A stretch of 64,000 nt of DNA from Tetragonia tetragonoides (Eukaryota; Streptophyta; Magnoliopsida; Caryophyllales; Aizoaceae), in NCBI GenBank assembly GCA_038025085.1, contig CM076147.1:2795001-2859000 (forward strand), in the 5' to 3' direction. The translations under genes and the position numbers were made by a program. The notes under the pieces were generated by a model, which did no database searches, was not told the origin of the DNA, and saw nothing but the letters and a program-made list of their open reading frames with translations. This document shows, one piece after another, positions 50,546-61,782 of this stretch. The stretch's first letter is position 1. Each line of letters opens with the position of its first letter.

Positions 50546-50909
50546 GTATGGCAGCTGCTGCCTCAGAGAAAGACCTTGGTAATGAGTATTTCAAGGAGCA
50601 AAAATTTCATGAAGCTATTCTTTGCTACTCAGTAAGCATCATCTGTTCACCAACATCTGTAGCGTATGCAAATAGAGCAGCTGCTAATCTCAAAATCAGC
50701 AAGTACCTGGAAGCTGAGAGTGACTGCACAGAGGCGTTAAAATTGGATGAAGACTACATGAAAGCATATGCACGCTGAGCTATAGCAAGAAAAGAACTTA
50801 GGAAGCTTACAGAGGCCAAGGAAGATGCAGAGTTTTGCTTGCAGTTGGAGCCACAACAAGAAGAAATCCTGAAACTTTATGCAGAAATCAAGTACTTGCT
50901 TGAAAAGGT
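50546..50909 (+). pseudogene. TPR exon (RPAP3/SPAG1-like) with in-frame stop
   Basis: After an acceptor at GTATGGCAG the exon encodes a tetratricopeptide repeat region: SEKDLGNEYFKEQKFHEAI, VAYANRAAANLKI, EAESDCTEALKLDEDY, then AIARKELRKLTEAKEDAEF and LEPQQEEILKLYAEIKYLLEK, followed by a GT donor at 50908. This is close to the TPR block of RPAP3-type co-chaperones, which bring HSP90 to RNA polymerase and PIKK assembly. A TGA at 50776-50778 sits where an Arg codon (CGA) is expected. No other exons were identified apart from a possible short downstream piece (51177-51226, ending in a stop), so this looks like a partial, dead copy. Confidence 0.7.
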
Positions 50910-51689
50910 AAGAATGCATTCTGTGAAGGCTTAATTAATTAATTCTTTCGTTTCAATTGTCATCCCATATTGCCTGTAAATTTGCTTTGCTCCATGATTC
51001 TGATGTGCAGCTGGAGCCTGGAATGGTATTAAATCACATACAAACTATTCTTGCACTGTGTTTTGTAGTGTTGACTGAACTCCATGTACTTTGACGAATT
51101 GTGTTTTTTCTATTGAAGTAGTTTATTATGAATTCTAATGCTCTACTTATGGATACTCAATTGATATGCATACAGGTGACTAGCACAGGAGTCGGGAATG
51201 AGGATGAAATTACACCTCAGTCGTAACCTGGCAGGAAAATTATAGCTAGAAGACTTCTCGAATGCCTGTGTTTAATGCTTTCACTTTGGTTGATGACTTG
51301 GTATGCATCTTTTGATGCTTGAACTGATATTTGTGCATAATCTAATAGTACATACCTACTTTTTCGTACTTCCGGTTTCCCCTTAGGGAAAGGTAGTGCC
51401 AGTTGCGATACATATGTTTGCACCTTTGTTGTGGTAGCGGAACTGTGTATTTTCTCTTGATGTGGCTAATAGATCAACTTTTTATGAAGGTGATAGCTGT
51501 TTGGCTAGTCTTACTAAACTTATTGTCTTATCTCAATGAGTGTGTTTATTCACCTTTTCATGGTTCACGAAAAGACCTATGAGTGTATTCACCTTTACAT
51601 TTGCTTCACAGAGTCTAGTGAGCAGCAAAATAGTGCACTTTTTATCTAAGCTGACGTTGCAGATGGTAGTTATGCATCGGAGCAAGGGT

Positions 51690-51810
51690 CAAAAGGAAAC
51701 AACCACTCAGTTTGTACAAGGGTATGGTCGCGTATAATGAACCCCACCTTACCCTAATACCCCGCTTGGGCGGGGCCTCTTTGGAGGCACTGAGTAATGT
51801 CGATTATGGT
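51690..51810 (+). mobile_element. SINE 3' part
   Basis: The stretch TATGGTCGCGTATAATGAAC followed by a hairpin-like CCCCGCTTGGGCGGGGCC and GGAGGCACTGAGTAATGT matches the general pattern of plant SINE 3' halves and resembles the insert in RPB6 intron 4 in design. No target duplication was found. Confidence 0.45.
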
Positions 51811-52600
51811 GGATTTGGGTACTTGGATAACTAGGTTCTCTGTCATACAAATCTTTTAGTTTCTTAAGAACACTTCGTTTCCAAAATAATTTTGGTCTGC
51901 AAATTGTCTAAGTGTGTTTCTTTTAGTGAGCTTCATGCTGCCTTGCATGGTTGCGGATTATTCTCACAGGAAGCTTTCTTTAGCCCCATTTCTTAAAAGG
52001 ACTAAATAATTCAATATAGACTTCAATTGAAAGTGAAGCAAGGAGGTCAGTTCCTGAAAATGCTTCACAGTTCACACGTAGTTTTGTTTGGCTTCTCTCT
52101 CTTTGGCAAGCTGAATGCTGCAGATTTTAGTGTTCCTGGTTCAGAAATGGTGTGGGAAGATTGGATTTGTTGCAATATTGAATGGCTAGCGACAATGCAT
52201 TTTGGTGTTTTTTTTATTTTGCTGTTGCAAAATTACAAGACAATTATGAGTTTTCATCAGCCAGATGATCTCTGTGGTGTGAGATCATTCTACATGTAGT
52301 TGCTGCTATGTACTGTTAGTAGTTTGGTACAGAACTGCACATAATATAATATTGAGATTGTGCTTGTTCTTGTGACATTCATTCAGATTTAGTGAGATTA
52401 TGTTCACAATTTTTCTTTGAGGTGGCATTAAATTTGAGAAGTTTTCATTACCGACGAGAGTAATATCCTTTCCACACCCATTCTGAATCTAATCCTTGCA
52501 ATTTGCAAGCTGCAGTAATAGCATTGCGTGAAACCTTATTCTTACATGAAGCCAACACAAGCACACTGAAGAGAACATGTTACCCATCTCTTCAAGTCTT
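51811..52600. other. No gene recognised
   Basis: AT-rich DNA without recognised protein similarity. A frame of 90 codons at 52027-52299 has no family features and is not taken as a gene. Confidence 0.4.
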
Positions 52601-52609
52601 CAATATTAG

Positions 52610-53230
52610 TCATTTTGGTTGAGTTTGGTCAAGTTGTTGAAGATTACATAAACATATTTGTAAATATATCCTTAAAAACAAATACATCCTTCACTCCTTA
52701 CTTATATTTCCATGTGATATTTCACGGTCTTCACTCTCCACGACGAAACTTTGACCACGGATAATTTATGACTATAAAAATTATAAAATACTTAGCTGAT
52801 ATTTTGAAATCTCAATTACAATCAATCTAATAAATTTTTTTTGAATTTATTTTACAAATCTTTATGCTTTTTTTTTTATTTATTAAATTAGTGGTCAAAA
52901 ATTTTGAACTTTAACCTCAAAAAGTCAAATGCAAATAACATTTTGAAATGAAGGAAGTAAATCACTAATATATTGTTCATTTCTACTGAATTTGGTGAAG
53001 TGGTTGAAGATTACATAAATAGTTATTTGAAGGTGGAAATGACAAATAAAGCTGAATAAGTTACTCCAAAACTTGATACATCCTAAATAAGTATTCGAAA
53101 TAAAAAAGTGGGAGATGACAAGTAATACTGACTTCTTGTCATTGATAAATTGGTTTAATTTTCCAGCTCGTACCAATAGTGCTATGTGCACTCATGAGTC
53201 AAGATGACAAAAAGGGATATGGATATTGGG
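52610..53230 (+). pseudogene. Third GST copy, intron and exon 2 scrap
   Basis: The acceptor and first codons of GST exon 2 (TTTTCCAG, then LVPIV.CALMSQD) occur at 53159-53205. Upstream, phrases of the GST intron (TTGGTCAAGTTGTTGAAGAT, GAATAAGTTACTCCAAAACTTG) recur, once near 52620 and once near 52985. Similarity breaks off about 40 bases into the exon. This is a relic of a third tau GST gene between the two intact ones. A degenerate Stowaway-like element lies inside (about 52688-52958). Confidence 0.65.
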
Positions 53231-53574
53231 CCTTAGCCCATGAATAGCTTTTAGACCATTTCTTTTTATCACAGTTTTTAGACCAAATTGATACTATACT
53301 ACCGTTTTTTTCTTGCCAAGGACGCATGCAACACCCAACAAATCATGTACACAAAGTAAAGCAGTCCATTTTTAATGGGCTGACATGCTCAAGCAGGGAA
53401 GGAGAGCCTTCTTACAAGAATGGTAGAGGAGGATTTAGGCATAGTTTGACAATTGGCCGTTAGCCAATTGCATTAGTTGTTAACTGATAGTTTTTTGATT
53501 AATTGTTTGTGTTTGTCTTAGTTGTTTGAACATGTAAAATGATAGGCAGGAGTTCAAGTTGTTATTATCTTGTA

Positions 53575-53832
53575 CTTCCTTCGTCCATGAAAATGTTCAC
53601 AATAGTTTTTTCACGGTCTTTAAGGCACTACTTTGACCGCAAATGATTACAATTATATGAATATATAAATTATAAAAGGCATTATGATTTCTCGAAAGTA
53701 CTATTTAAAATGAATCCAAAAAAATTATTTTTACATTATAAATATTTATAATTTTTGACATATTTATGGTCAAAGTTTGTAAAGTTTGACATTGAAAAAA
53801 CTAGTGTGAACATTTTCATGGGACGAAGGAAG
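53575..53832. mobile_element. Stowaway MITE (Tc1/mariner type)
   Basis: Inverted ends CTTCCTTCGTCCATGAAAAT and its complement (with one extra difference) bound 258 bases. TA on each side (53573-53574, 53833-53834) is the mariner target duplication. The inside is AT-rich without a transposase. Confidence 0.8.
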
Positions 53833-53969
53833 TATTGTTTTGGGATAATCATATGTTAAAATTTTGAGTAATTATTCAACAATACATCCAAATACAACTT
53901 TAAATTATTTTATTGGAAGATAATAAAATTAATAAATAAGTGTGCTGAAATGTATTATTTAGAGTGCAA

Positions 53970-54570
53970 AAAAAAGCCCTATCCAAAGCCTGGGAATTCC
54001 ATTCATTAGGAAACATACCAGGACGGAGGAAAACTCACCCACAGATTCAGCTTGTCCACGGGAAGAAACCACCTGTGTCCTGTTGATTGGCGTGCCATCA
54101 ACGTTGATGATGAGCTAACTGGATTGCAGGTTTTTATGTAAAAGTGGGAGCACCAAACATACTGACAGCAGAGATTTTGGCAATCAGAGAAGGACTAACC
54201 TTAGTCAAGAAAAAGAACTGGAAAAAAGTCCAATTGAGAACTGACTCCGCTCTTGCAGTTCAGCTCATCATGTCGAGGAAGAGTTCCAAATCCTACTTAC
54301 GGAATCTGATTTTCGATTGCAGGGAGCTAATTGATGGCTTGGAAGAAGTGGAGCTTACACACTAGAAGAGAATTTAGTGGCTGATTCATTAGCTAAGCAT
54401 GCTAGATTAGACAATTTGAACTTCAACATGGTTTGTAATATTTCCTCCTCTCCCCGTTTCTGCTTGCAGATGTTAGACAATGACTGTGATGGGGTGAGCT
54501 ATCCCCGTAACTCTTCGGTTACGCCTTAACTAATTTAATATGCCCTGGTTAAACCCAAAAAAAAAAAAAA
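53970..54570 (+). mobile_element. 5'-truncated LINE 3' end with poly(A)
   Basis: Flanked by AGAGTGCAA (53961-53969 and 54571-54579) and ending in a run of A. The coding part (54130-54490) is an RNase H-like domain of plant LINEs (TAEILAIREGLTLVKKKNW, QLRTDSALAVQLI, then LVADSLAKHARLDN) with stops. The corresponding place in the flank of GST copy 1 (near 34715) has no insert, so it arrived after the duplication. Confidence 0.8.
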
Positions 54571-55314
54571 AGAGTGCAACTTGTGAGTATTACCCAAAAG
54601 AGCAAAAGTCGATCTTTGTTGAATAGACAAGTTTTGCAAATTTATGTTGACTTGATGATGTTGGCACATTTTTGTATACTTGTTATCTTTGAATGCTTCA
54701 ACTATTTCAAAAATGTATAATTGCTATCTTTAAATGTTTCCTCTATTCCAAAAATATAATTATAATGTAAATAATAATTAAGAGCAAACACGTCGATCAA
54801 AAAAAAAAAAAAAAACACATAGAAAAAAAAATTGTGTTTAAACAAGAGGTATTGGACCAAATGGTTATAGCAACTTTTCTCAACCCAAAAAAAAAAAAAA
54901 AACTTTTCTCAACTATTGGACAAAAGGGTTTAAAGTTGGGAATATAGAAGGATGACAATCATAGTAATTTTACTCAAACATTGGATAAAATAATTTGATC
55001 CTAATACTTAAACAATTAAGTTCAAAAGGCTTTTCATATAAGACTTTTCAAAATTAGCTTTTGGGTCAAAAAGATTAATTTATAAGATTGCTTACCACAC
55101 CAAAACTAAGCTTATTAACTTACTCAAACAGTTAAAACTCTTTATTTAACAGGGTCTTATTTTTCCTACATGATGAGGATTCGAATATTATAGCGTTCTA
55201 GTTTGTATATAGTACGTCGGCCTATATCAGTAATGAGTTGTGTTGTGTTCGTGTTTCTTATATTTGAATGTTTCAACTATTGAAAAATACAATTATTGTA
55301 GTATTAATAATATT

Positions 55315-55480
55315 AAACCAATAAGTCTTGTGTAAGACAAACTCACATAAAAATGGGGTCAATACTTAGATTGACAGATATCACTTATGGTGAGCAGTGA
55401 CCCTTGTTTCATTGAAATTATCCTCGTTTTATCAAAAGTTACGAAAAGACCGTTTATAAAAGTTTTGGTGTAATCACTAG
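55315..55480. repeat. Dispersed repeat, inverted relative of 5370-5535
   Basis: Read in the opposite direction it carries the same 'agggtcac...agtgatatc' and 'tgaccccat' blocks as 5370-5535 and 42770-42910. Confidence 0.45.
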
Positions 55481-55544
55481 GAGTAAACATAGGGAAAAAA
55501 AAAACTGTGCTTAAACAAGAGGTATTGGACCAAATGGTTGTACC

Positions 55545-55798
55545 CCTCCGTTCCTCTTTAAACTTCCTTCTTGCTTTTTCACGGTCTTCGAGAAGGTACT
55601 TTGACCACTAATATCTATAAAAATATACAAGTAAAATTTATAAAAATTTAATATTTTGAAAATACATTTTCAAAGGAATCTAATGCATATACTTTCAAAT
55701 CATAACTCATAAAGAATTTTTATATATTTACGGTCAAAGTTTATAAAATTTGACCTCAAAAAAGCAAGTAGGAAGTTTAAAAAGAAACGGTGGGAGTA
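55545..55798. mobile_element. Stowaway MITE upstream of GST copy 2
   Basis: Ends CCCCTCCGTTCCTCTTTAAA and the inverse TTTAAAAAGAAACGGTGGGA bound about 254 bases, with TA at each border. It resembles the element at 43025-43378. Confidence 0.75.
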
Positions 55799-55909
55799 GC
55801 AATTTGTTTTTTCTCAGCACATACGTTGTTACGTACGACGGCTTATATCAGCAGTGACCTGTGTTGTGTTCGTGTTTGACCCGTTGCCTCTAGGCGTTCT
55901 ATATAAATA

Positions 55910-55917
55910 CAAAAACT
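55910..55917 (+). promoter_or_regulatory. TATA box of GST copy 2
   Basis: TATATAAA 95 bases before the ATG, in the same context (CTATATAAATAC) as copy 1's box at 36990. Confidence 0.6.
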
Positions 55918-56004
55918 ACACACTGACATAGAAACACATTAAGACCACTAGAAACATATTTTCACATCAGGAAAGATAAAACCCGCCAATCATAACAATA
56001 AGAA

Positions 56005-57462
56005 ATGGGAGACGTGAAAGTATTTGGGTTTTGGTATAGTCCACAGAGCAAAAAAGTTGAGATTGCATTGAAGATAAAGGGAGTTGAGTATGAATATATT
56101 AAGGAGGACCATAACAACAAGAGCCAACAGCTACTCAAGTACAACCCGATCCACAAGAAGGTCCCGGTGTTCGTCCACAACGGGAAGCCGATCGCGGAAT
56201 CGTTGGTGATCATGGAGTACATAGATGAGACTTGGAAGGACAATCCCCTCTTACCTAGTGACCCTTATGACAGAGCTCAAGCTCGTTTATGGGCCAAGTT
56301 CATTGATGAAAAGGTAAAGCCAATTGGGCTCGGTTTTTTGAATTGGAAAAAATTGAATCAAACTGAATTAAATTAAATTGAACTGAATTTAAGTAAACTA
56401 AAATTAAGTTAAGGAGAACCGAGCCTTAATCGTGTTATTAGTCACTATTCTTTATGTTAATTGGTTTGCCTTATTGCGCTTTCATTTTGAGTGAGCAATC
56501 GGAATCAAAGAACTTCTTTACGTTTGACATTCAATACTGTTTAAGGCTGAGGTCTATGGTCAAATCTTTTTGTACGAGTATTATTTTAAGCATACTTGTC
56601 ATGTCATAAAAATTTGAAATAATCCTCGAGAGAAAGGTATCCACAAATGAATAATCTGTACCAGGCTAAGCCTTGTCTAGAGGGAGTTGTTCCACTGACT
56701 TTATTGCCCGGCCATACGTGTTCGATTCCTACTAGCCACTTCCCTCCCCTAACTAAAAATAGAAATAAAAATTAGATCTGTAATGTACAAGTCATTTCTG
56801 CTGAGCTTGGTCAAATTGTTGAATCGATTTGGGAAAGTTTATAAGTCGTGGGCCAGTAGCTTAATTTTTTTGATGATGGTGAGTAGCATTTAAAAAAAAT
56901 ACAAGACCCACAACTTATAAACTAAATATGGTCTTTCCAAATACATTCTACATGAACCTACTTGTTGTCCGTAGTTACGTCCTTTTAAAAACAAGTTTTA
57001 CAATCAAAAAGTGGGAAATGTGTCAAATGACACAATAATACTGAATAAGTTACTCCAAAACTTGCTTGTTGATATTGGTCTTTATATGGCTAACTTGGCT
57101 TTATTTTCTAGCTCGTACCAATAGTTGTAGGTTCTCTAATGAGTCAAGATGTTAAAGAGGGAGAAAAGCTAACCGAAGAAGCAAAAGAACTCCTCACAAT
57201 ACTTGAACATGAGATCAAAGGAAAGAAGTTCTTTGCTGGAAACGAATTTGGATTCTTGGACATCGTTGGTATTGTTGTAGCCTTTTCGATGCCAACCTTG
57301 CAAGAAGCTGTGGGAAAGGAGCTTATCACAAAGGAGAAGTACCCCGCCATTAGCGCTTGGGCTGATCGCCTATTCGCTTGCAATGTTATTCATCAAAGTT
57401 TGCCCCCGAAGGAGAAATTGATTGAGTTTTCCCGTGCATTTATCTCTGCACGTCCAAATTAA
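56005..57462 (+). CDS. Tau-class glutathione S-transferase, copy 2
   Basis: Exon 1 is 56005-56313 and exon 2 57112-57462, joined GT-AG in phase 0, giving 219 residues. It is close to copy 1 throughout. Key features: [14 protein letters not shown] with the expected catalytic Ser at 12, KKVPVF (cis-Pro at 54), the glutathione-contacting ES at 65-66, and a helical C-terminal domain ([17 protein letters not shown]). Substitutions in the substrate-pocket region (for example [14 protein letters not shown] against VIAFTMPTLQEVVG) may change substrate preference; that is inference. Its intron is 798 bases and carries a SINE-like fragment shared with copy 1. Cytosolic detoxification through glutathione conjugation is the family role. 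No damage was found. Confidence 0.93.
56650..56755 (+). mobile_element. SINE-like fragment in GST copy 2 intron
   Basis: Orthologous to 40785-40885 in copy 1, with GTTCGATTCCTACTAG as the B-box-like core. Confidence 0.45.
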
Positions 57463-58269
57463 GAACGATTTTTTTTCCAGAGAGATTATTACATGGTCCG
57501 GAACCAGTGATTTCATCTCTCACAAAATAAGTGGAGTCCACTTAAATTCACCCCCCAAAAAGATAGTAATTGTGAGAGGTTGGAGTATAATCCAGGATCA
57601 TCTAATAATTTCTGTTTTTTCCATTTTTATTTCGGAGTATTATGTTGTACTATGTCAAGTAGATTGATTATAAAATAAACGTTCATAAAGTGGTAATAAT
57701 AATTGATGGGTGAAGCTCGCACCATAGCTCATCCCCTTGCTATACGCATGCTATTGAAACATATGAGATCAAACGTATGTACCTTTACTACCTTTCTATT
57801 GTCTCCAGTGATCGCTTGTTTAGCCTTTGTTAAAGACCTTTAGACTTTAGAGGGTTAAGTTAGCTCGTCCTCTCAGCTTGATGGTTCAATAAACTTAGCT
57901 TACTCTATTCTAGGGTTGGGGGTATGGTTTTTTGATCATTTTCGATATGCATGAAAAAATAAAATAATATACTTCCTTTTATTTAAATAAAAGAAAAGTA
58001 GTACGTTGTGCTGTGTGCTGCTACATTTCCTTTATAAAGAATAGGTCTTTGTGCAGCACCCTAATGTGTTACTTCCCTTCGATGCCCTATGACGATAACT
58101 TAGAGTCCAATTTAATGTCAATTTTTGAGATACTTGTACTCTTTTATATCCACTCATTAAATTCAATACCCACCAATATCCCTTTCATAACCTGTCCAAC
58201 GTCAGCTTATTCGTCCAAACGAATATCAGAGTCAAAAGTTATGATGTGTCTTGTGTGGACTTAGTCCAC
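57463..58269. other. 3' flank of GST copy 2
   Basis: 3' untranslated and downstream DNA; no further gene found. Confidence 0.4.
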
Positions 58270-58530
58270 CGTGAAGAGTAGTTTCAGGTAAAATAGGAAG
58301 TGATTCCACTATTAGAGGGGTGGCTACAGGTAAAGTAGGGGGTGACTCCTCTATTAGAGAAGTGGCACCAAGTATAAAATTGAGAGGAGGCTCCAGGTGA
58401 AGTAGGGGTGACTCCATTATTAGAGGGGTGGCGCCAAGTATATATTTGAGGGGTGACTCTAGGTGAAGTAGGGGGTGGCTCCACTATTAGAGGGGTGGCT
58501 CCAGGTGAAGTGTGGGGTGGCTCCATTATT
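58270..58530. repeat. Minisatellite next to LTR insertion
   Basis: Imperfect units such as GGGTGGCTCCACTATTAGAG and CCAGGTGAAGTAGGGG recur four to five times, with variants that include CAAGTATA(T)A. The array stops exactly at the LTR end (58531), so the chromovirus probably inserted into it. Its other half would lie outside the window. Confidence 0.7.
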
Positions 58531-61185
58531 TGTAACACCCCTGAATTCGCAACGATTTTCTGGGAACTATCGACGTCGTTGTGCACGACTCGACACCGCT
58601 GAACCGTCCCGAACCCGAGGGGATGTCACTGCAACATTTATCACTAAGGAGTAAATGCTAAGCAGAAAGAAAGACTAGGCATCAAAAGGAGCTTACTAAG
58701 GAACTAAACAAACTAAACAGTTAATATCAGAGTTGTCTATGTAGTGAGCTAAAACCCATTAAACCAAATTATTACAACTTGCCTTCAAAGGGCTAAATCC
58801 AATAAAATAATCCCACGATCTATCTTAACGGAAACAGTTCTAAAAACCGACGCCAACTCTACCTTCCAAGCTGTACGTCCTCAATCAACTAAACCCGCAC
58901 TTTGGTTTCCGTGACGGAAACAAAATACAGAAGAAAAGAAAAGAGACAAAAGGGAAACAAAAATCAGATAAACTGAATAAACGTCATCCGTACCCAGTAA
59001 AAATATTTTGCAAACCTTACCTGAGGTTTTAGAAGAATCATTGAAATTCATTTGCATACGCACATAAGCATATAATCAAGCATACGCACAACGACATTCT
59101 TTCATATGCAATTCTTGTATAGTGATCACACGAAATACGACATAGACAATTCGTCTTGATTAGAGAGATGTAAGAGAGCGAATAGAACAGCGATCACCCA
59201 TACTGTTCATCGAAGATACAATCACGCCATGGACTTAATGACTCTAGTGTGCACACTACCTCTAGTACAATTACACGAGCCTAGAGAACTTAATAAATGG
59301 GGAATGATCCGTCCCAGACACACTACGAGGTGTCCATAAGTAACTTGGGAATCACTCATCCCTTGAACTACACCATTAGGTGCAATCCCGATTGCTCGAC
59401 TACTCCTAGGGATCCATTAGAAGTCTTACTCTCATTTAATTCAATTCACATAATTGGCATTGGTTGACATAAGTGGTACTACGAGACCACGACTTACTAA
59501 TTCATTTCATGCTCTTGACAATGAATAGTAAATAACGACGATAATGATAATTCAATACGATGAGAATTGAACATGCTTTAATTCAATAACGCCGATAATT
59601 CAATAATGATGACAAGTAATGTCTAGCACAATTTCGGCAGCACTTCGGCAGGGTAATATGATATCTAAAAATTCACAAATCACCAAAGACATTCAACGAT
59701 AATATATAGGTGCTCACTAGCACTCAGTAATACCCATACCAATTAGCATATAATTAATAGCATAATAATATTAATAATTCGCTATTCAACAATTGTGCAA
59801 TAATCATCATATGGACTAATTAATTCCCAAAATATGCTAACATCAACATGCTAAATTATAAATCATATTTACAGCAGTGAATCATGCTTAATAACTTCAT
59901 AATAACGACGATATAATTTAATCATACTTTGCATATTAAATTCACAACAAATTCCCAATTAGCACATAACACATCAAAATAGTTTTGATGGGGCTTTGGA
60001 ATAAGGTAGGCATGAGCGCTTACCCCTAATACGCTACCAACAGTAAGTATGCTCCAACCAATCGACAATAATCACGCTTGCTCGTTAGGTCCTAAATAAA
60101 AACAATTACCGAATCAGTATTAATTAAATACGAAAATACAAACAGTAACGAAATCTCAATATGATATTTTTATTAAATTTATTGATTTATTTCAATCAAT
60201 CTAGGCTTTTAAAAATCCGAATCCCTATTCCGAATGAGTGCAAAAAAATAAAAATATTAAATCGGAAATACTGAAAATCGAATTAATAATTACGAAAAAT
60301 ATAAAAACGAAGCCCTAACTTCAAAACTAGGCCTAGGTCACGGGTACCCATGCCCGGGGCCCATGACTCGACCCTACATCACCACCACCACCCAATGGCC
60401 ACCATGGTCGGAGGTGGTGGTCGCCGGTGCTCCGGCGAGGAGAGGAGAGAGAAAGGGAGTTGCGAAGAGAGAGATGAAGAGAACGCAAGAGAGAAAAAGG
60501 GAGGGAGCAAGGGCTCGGCCCTTGGGACCTGAGCCATCACCGGCGACCACCCAGGCACGGCCTGGTGGTGCCGTGGTGACCCTACGACGGCGCGACAAAG
60601 AACAGGGGAAGGGGGGGAGGGGTCGCGACGCGAGGAGAGAGAGAAAGAAGGAGAAAAAGAAAGAGAAAAAGAAAGAGAAAGAGAGAGAAATAAAAGGGAG
60701 CCATTACCGCCGGCGAGGGAGGTCGGTTATCCGGCGAGTGAGCGGCTGGGAGAGGAGAGAGAGCTCGGGTGAAGGAGAGAGAACCGTGAGGGAGAGAGGA
60801 CGGGTGAGAGAGAGAAAGAGTGCTTGAGGGTTTTGGCTCAGTTTGCAAAACTAATCAAGTGTCTCACATTTTCCTTATATAGGCCCTCAGTCAACCCAAG
60901 TCAAATACTACTGGGTTTAGAAATTTATTTAATAATTTTCTGATTTAAATAACTAATTAAAACTAATTAAAACTATATGAATAATTCTTATTCATATTTA
61001 AAACATTTTAATTAAACTGCTAAAAATTAATAAATACAATTTATGATAATAATAATAATTAATATTATTATGGCTTTAGTTGAATAAATCGAATCCTTAA
61101 ATGAATATACGATTTAATCTCCGAAACTATTTGTAAATCATTTATAAATCAATATAATAATTATAGAAAATATTGGGGTATCACA
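58531..61185 (-). repeat. 3' LTR of second chromovirus (2655 bp)
   Basis: On the minus strand it opens TGTGATACCCC at 61185 and closes GGGGTGTTACA at 58531, and contains the same CT/GC-rich island (60390-60840) and TATATAA (60881-60875). It includes the 28-base segment present in the left 5' LTR but not in the left 3' LTR. Confidence 0.88.
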
Positions 61186-61464
61186 TTCTACCCTCCTTAA
61201 AAGAAGTTTCGTCCCGAAACTTAAGACATGAAGTAATCACTTCCCAAAGCAAAACGAGTTTACCTATACGAAGGTATAAACCCAATTTCTAGGACACTAA
61301 CATATGCAAGATGAGCAAGTACGATCGTGATTCTAAGTTGATTAGCATGCACCATGCATTGCTTGAACATGCAATTCGTGCAAAGCGATAAACAAAACAC
61401 GCAAAAAGACGAAATTTCGAGGCGTGACATTCTACCCTCCTTAAAAGGAGTTTCGTCCCGAAAC

Positions 61465-61716
61465 TCAAGTGGGACTAGTACCTTCTAGGAAGAGGTCTGG
61501 ATACTTCTCGCGCATCATGGATTCAGCTTCCCATGTTGCTTCCTCTTGACCTTGTCGAGACCAAACGACTTTGACGATCGGAATAGTCTTTGTTCGAGTT
61601 GAGCGCTCTTTGCGATCCACTATCTTGATAGGACGCTCTTCATAAGTCAAACTTTCATCTAGATTGATTGTTTCCGGTTGAACGACATGAGTTGGATCAT
61701 GTACGTATCGCTTCAA
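61465..61716 (-). pseudogene. Chromodomain-like tail of second copy
   Basis: 83 open codons from the in-frame TAG (61719-61717) to the pol terminator: RYVHDPTHVVQ, DESLTYEERPIKIVDRKE, then VVWSRQGQEEATWEAES. The latter is the usual third strand and helix of an element chromodomain (W..H/Q..EATWE). Unlike the left copy it has no other stops. Confidence 0.75.
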
Positions 61717-61782
61717 CTAAGAGACATGAACACACTGTGGATTTTTGCAAGTTCCACAGGTAAGGCTAATCGATAAGCAACC

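Noticed and set aside
52027..52299. 90-codon frame
   Set aside because: No domain, no splice partners, ordinary AT-rich composition; likely chance.
58284..58586. Proline/threonine-rich frame of 100 codons
   Set aside because: Translation of the minisatellite running into the LTR end; no start context and no relatives expected.
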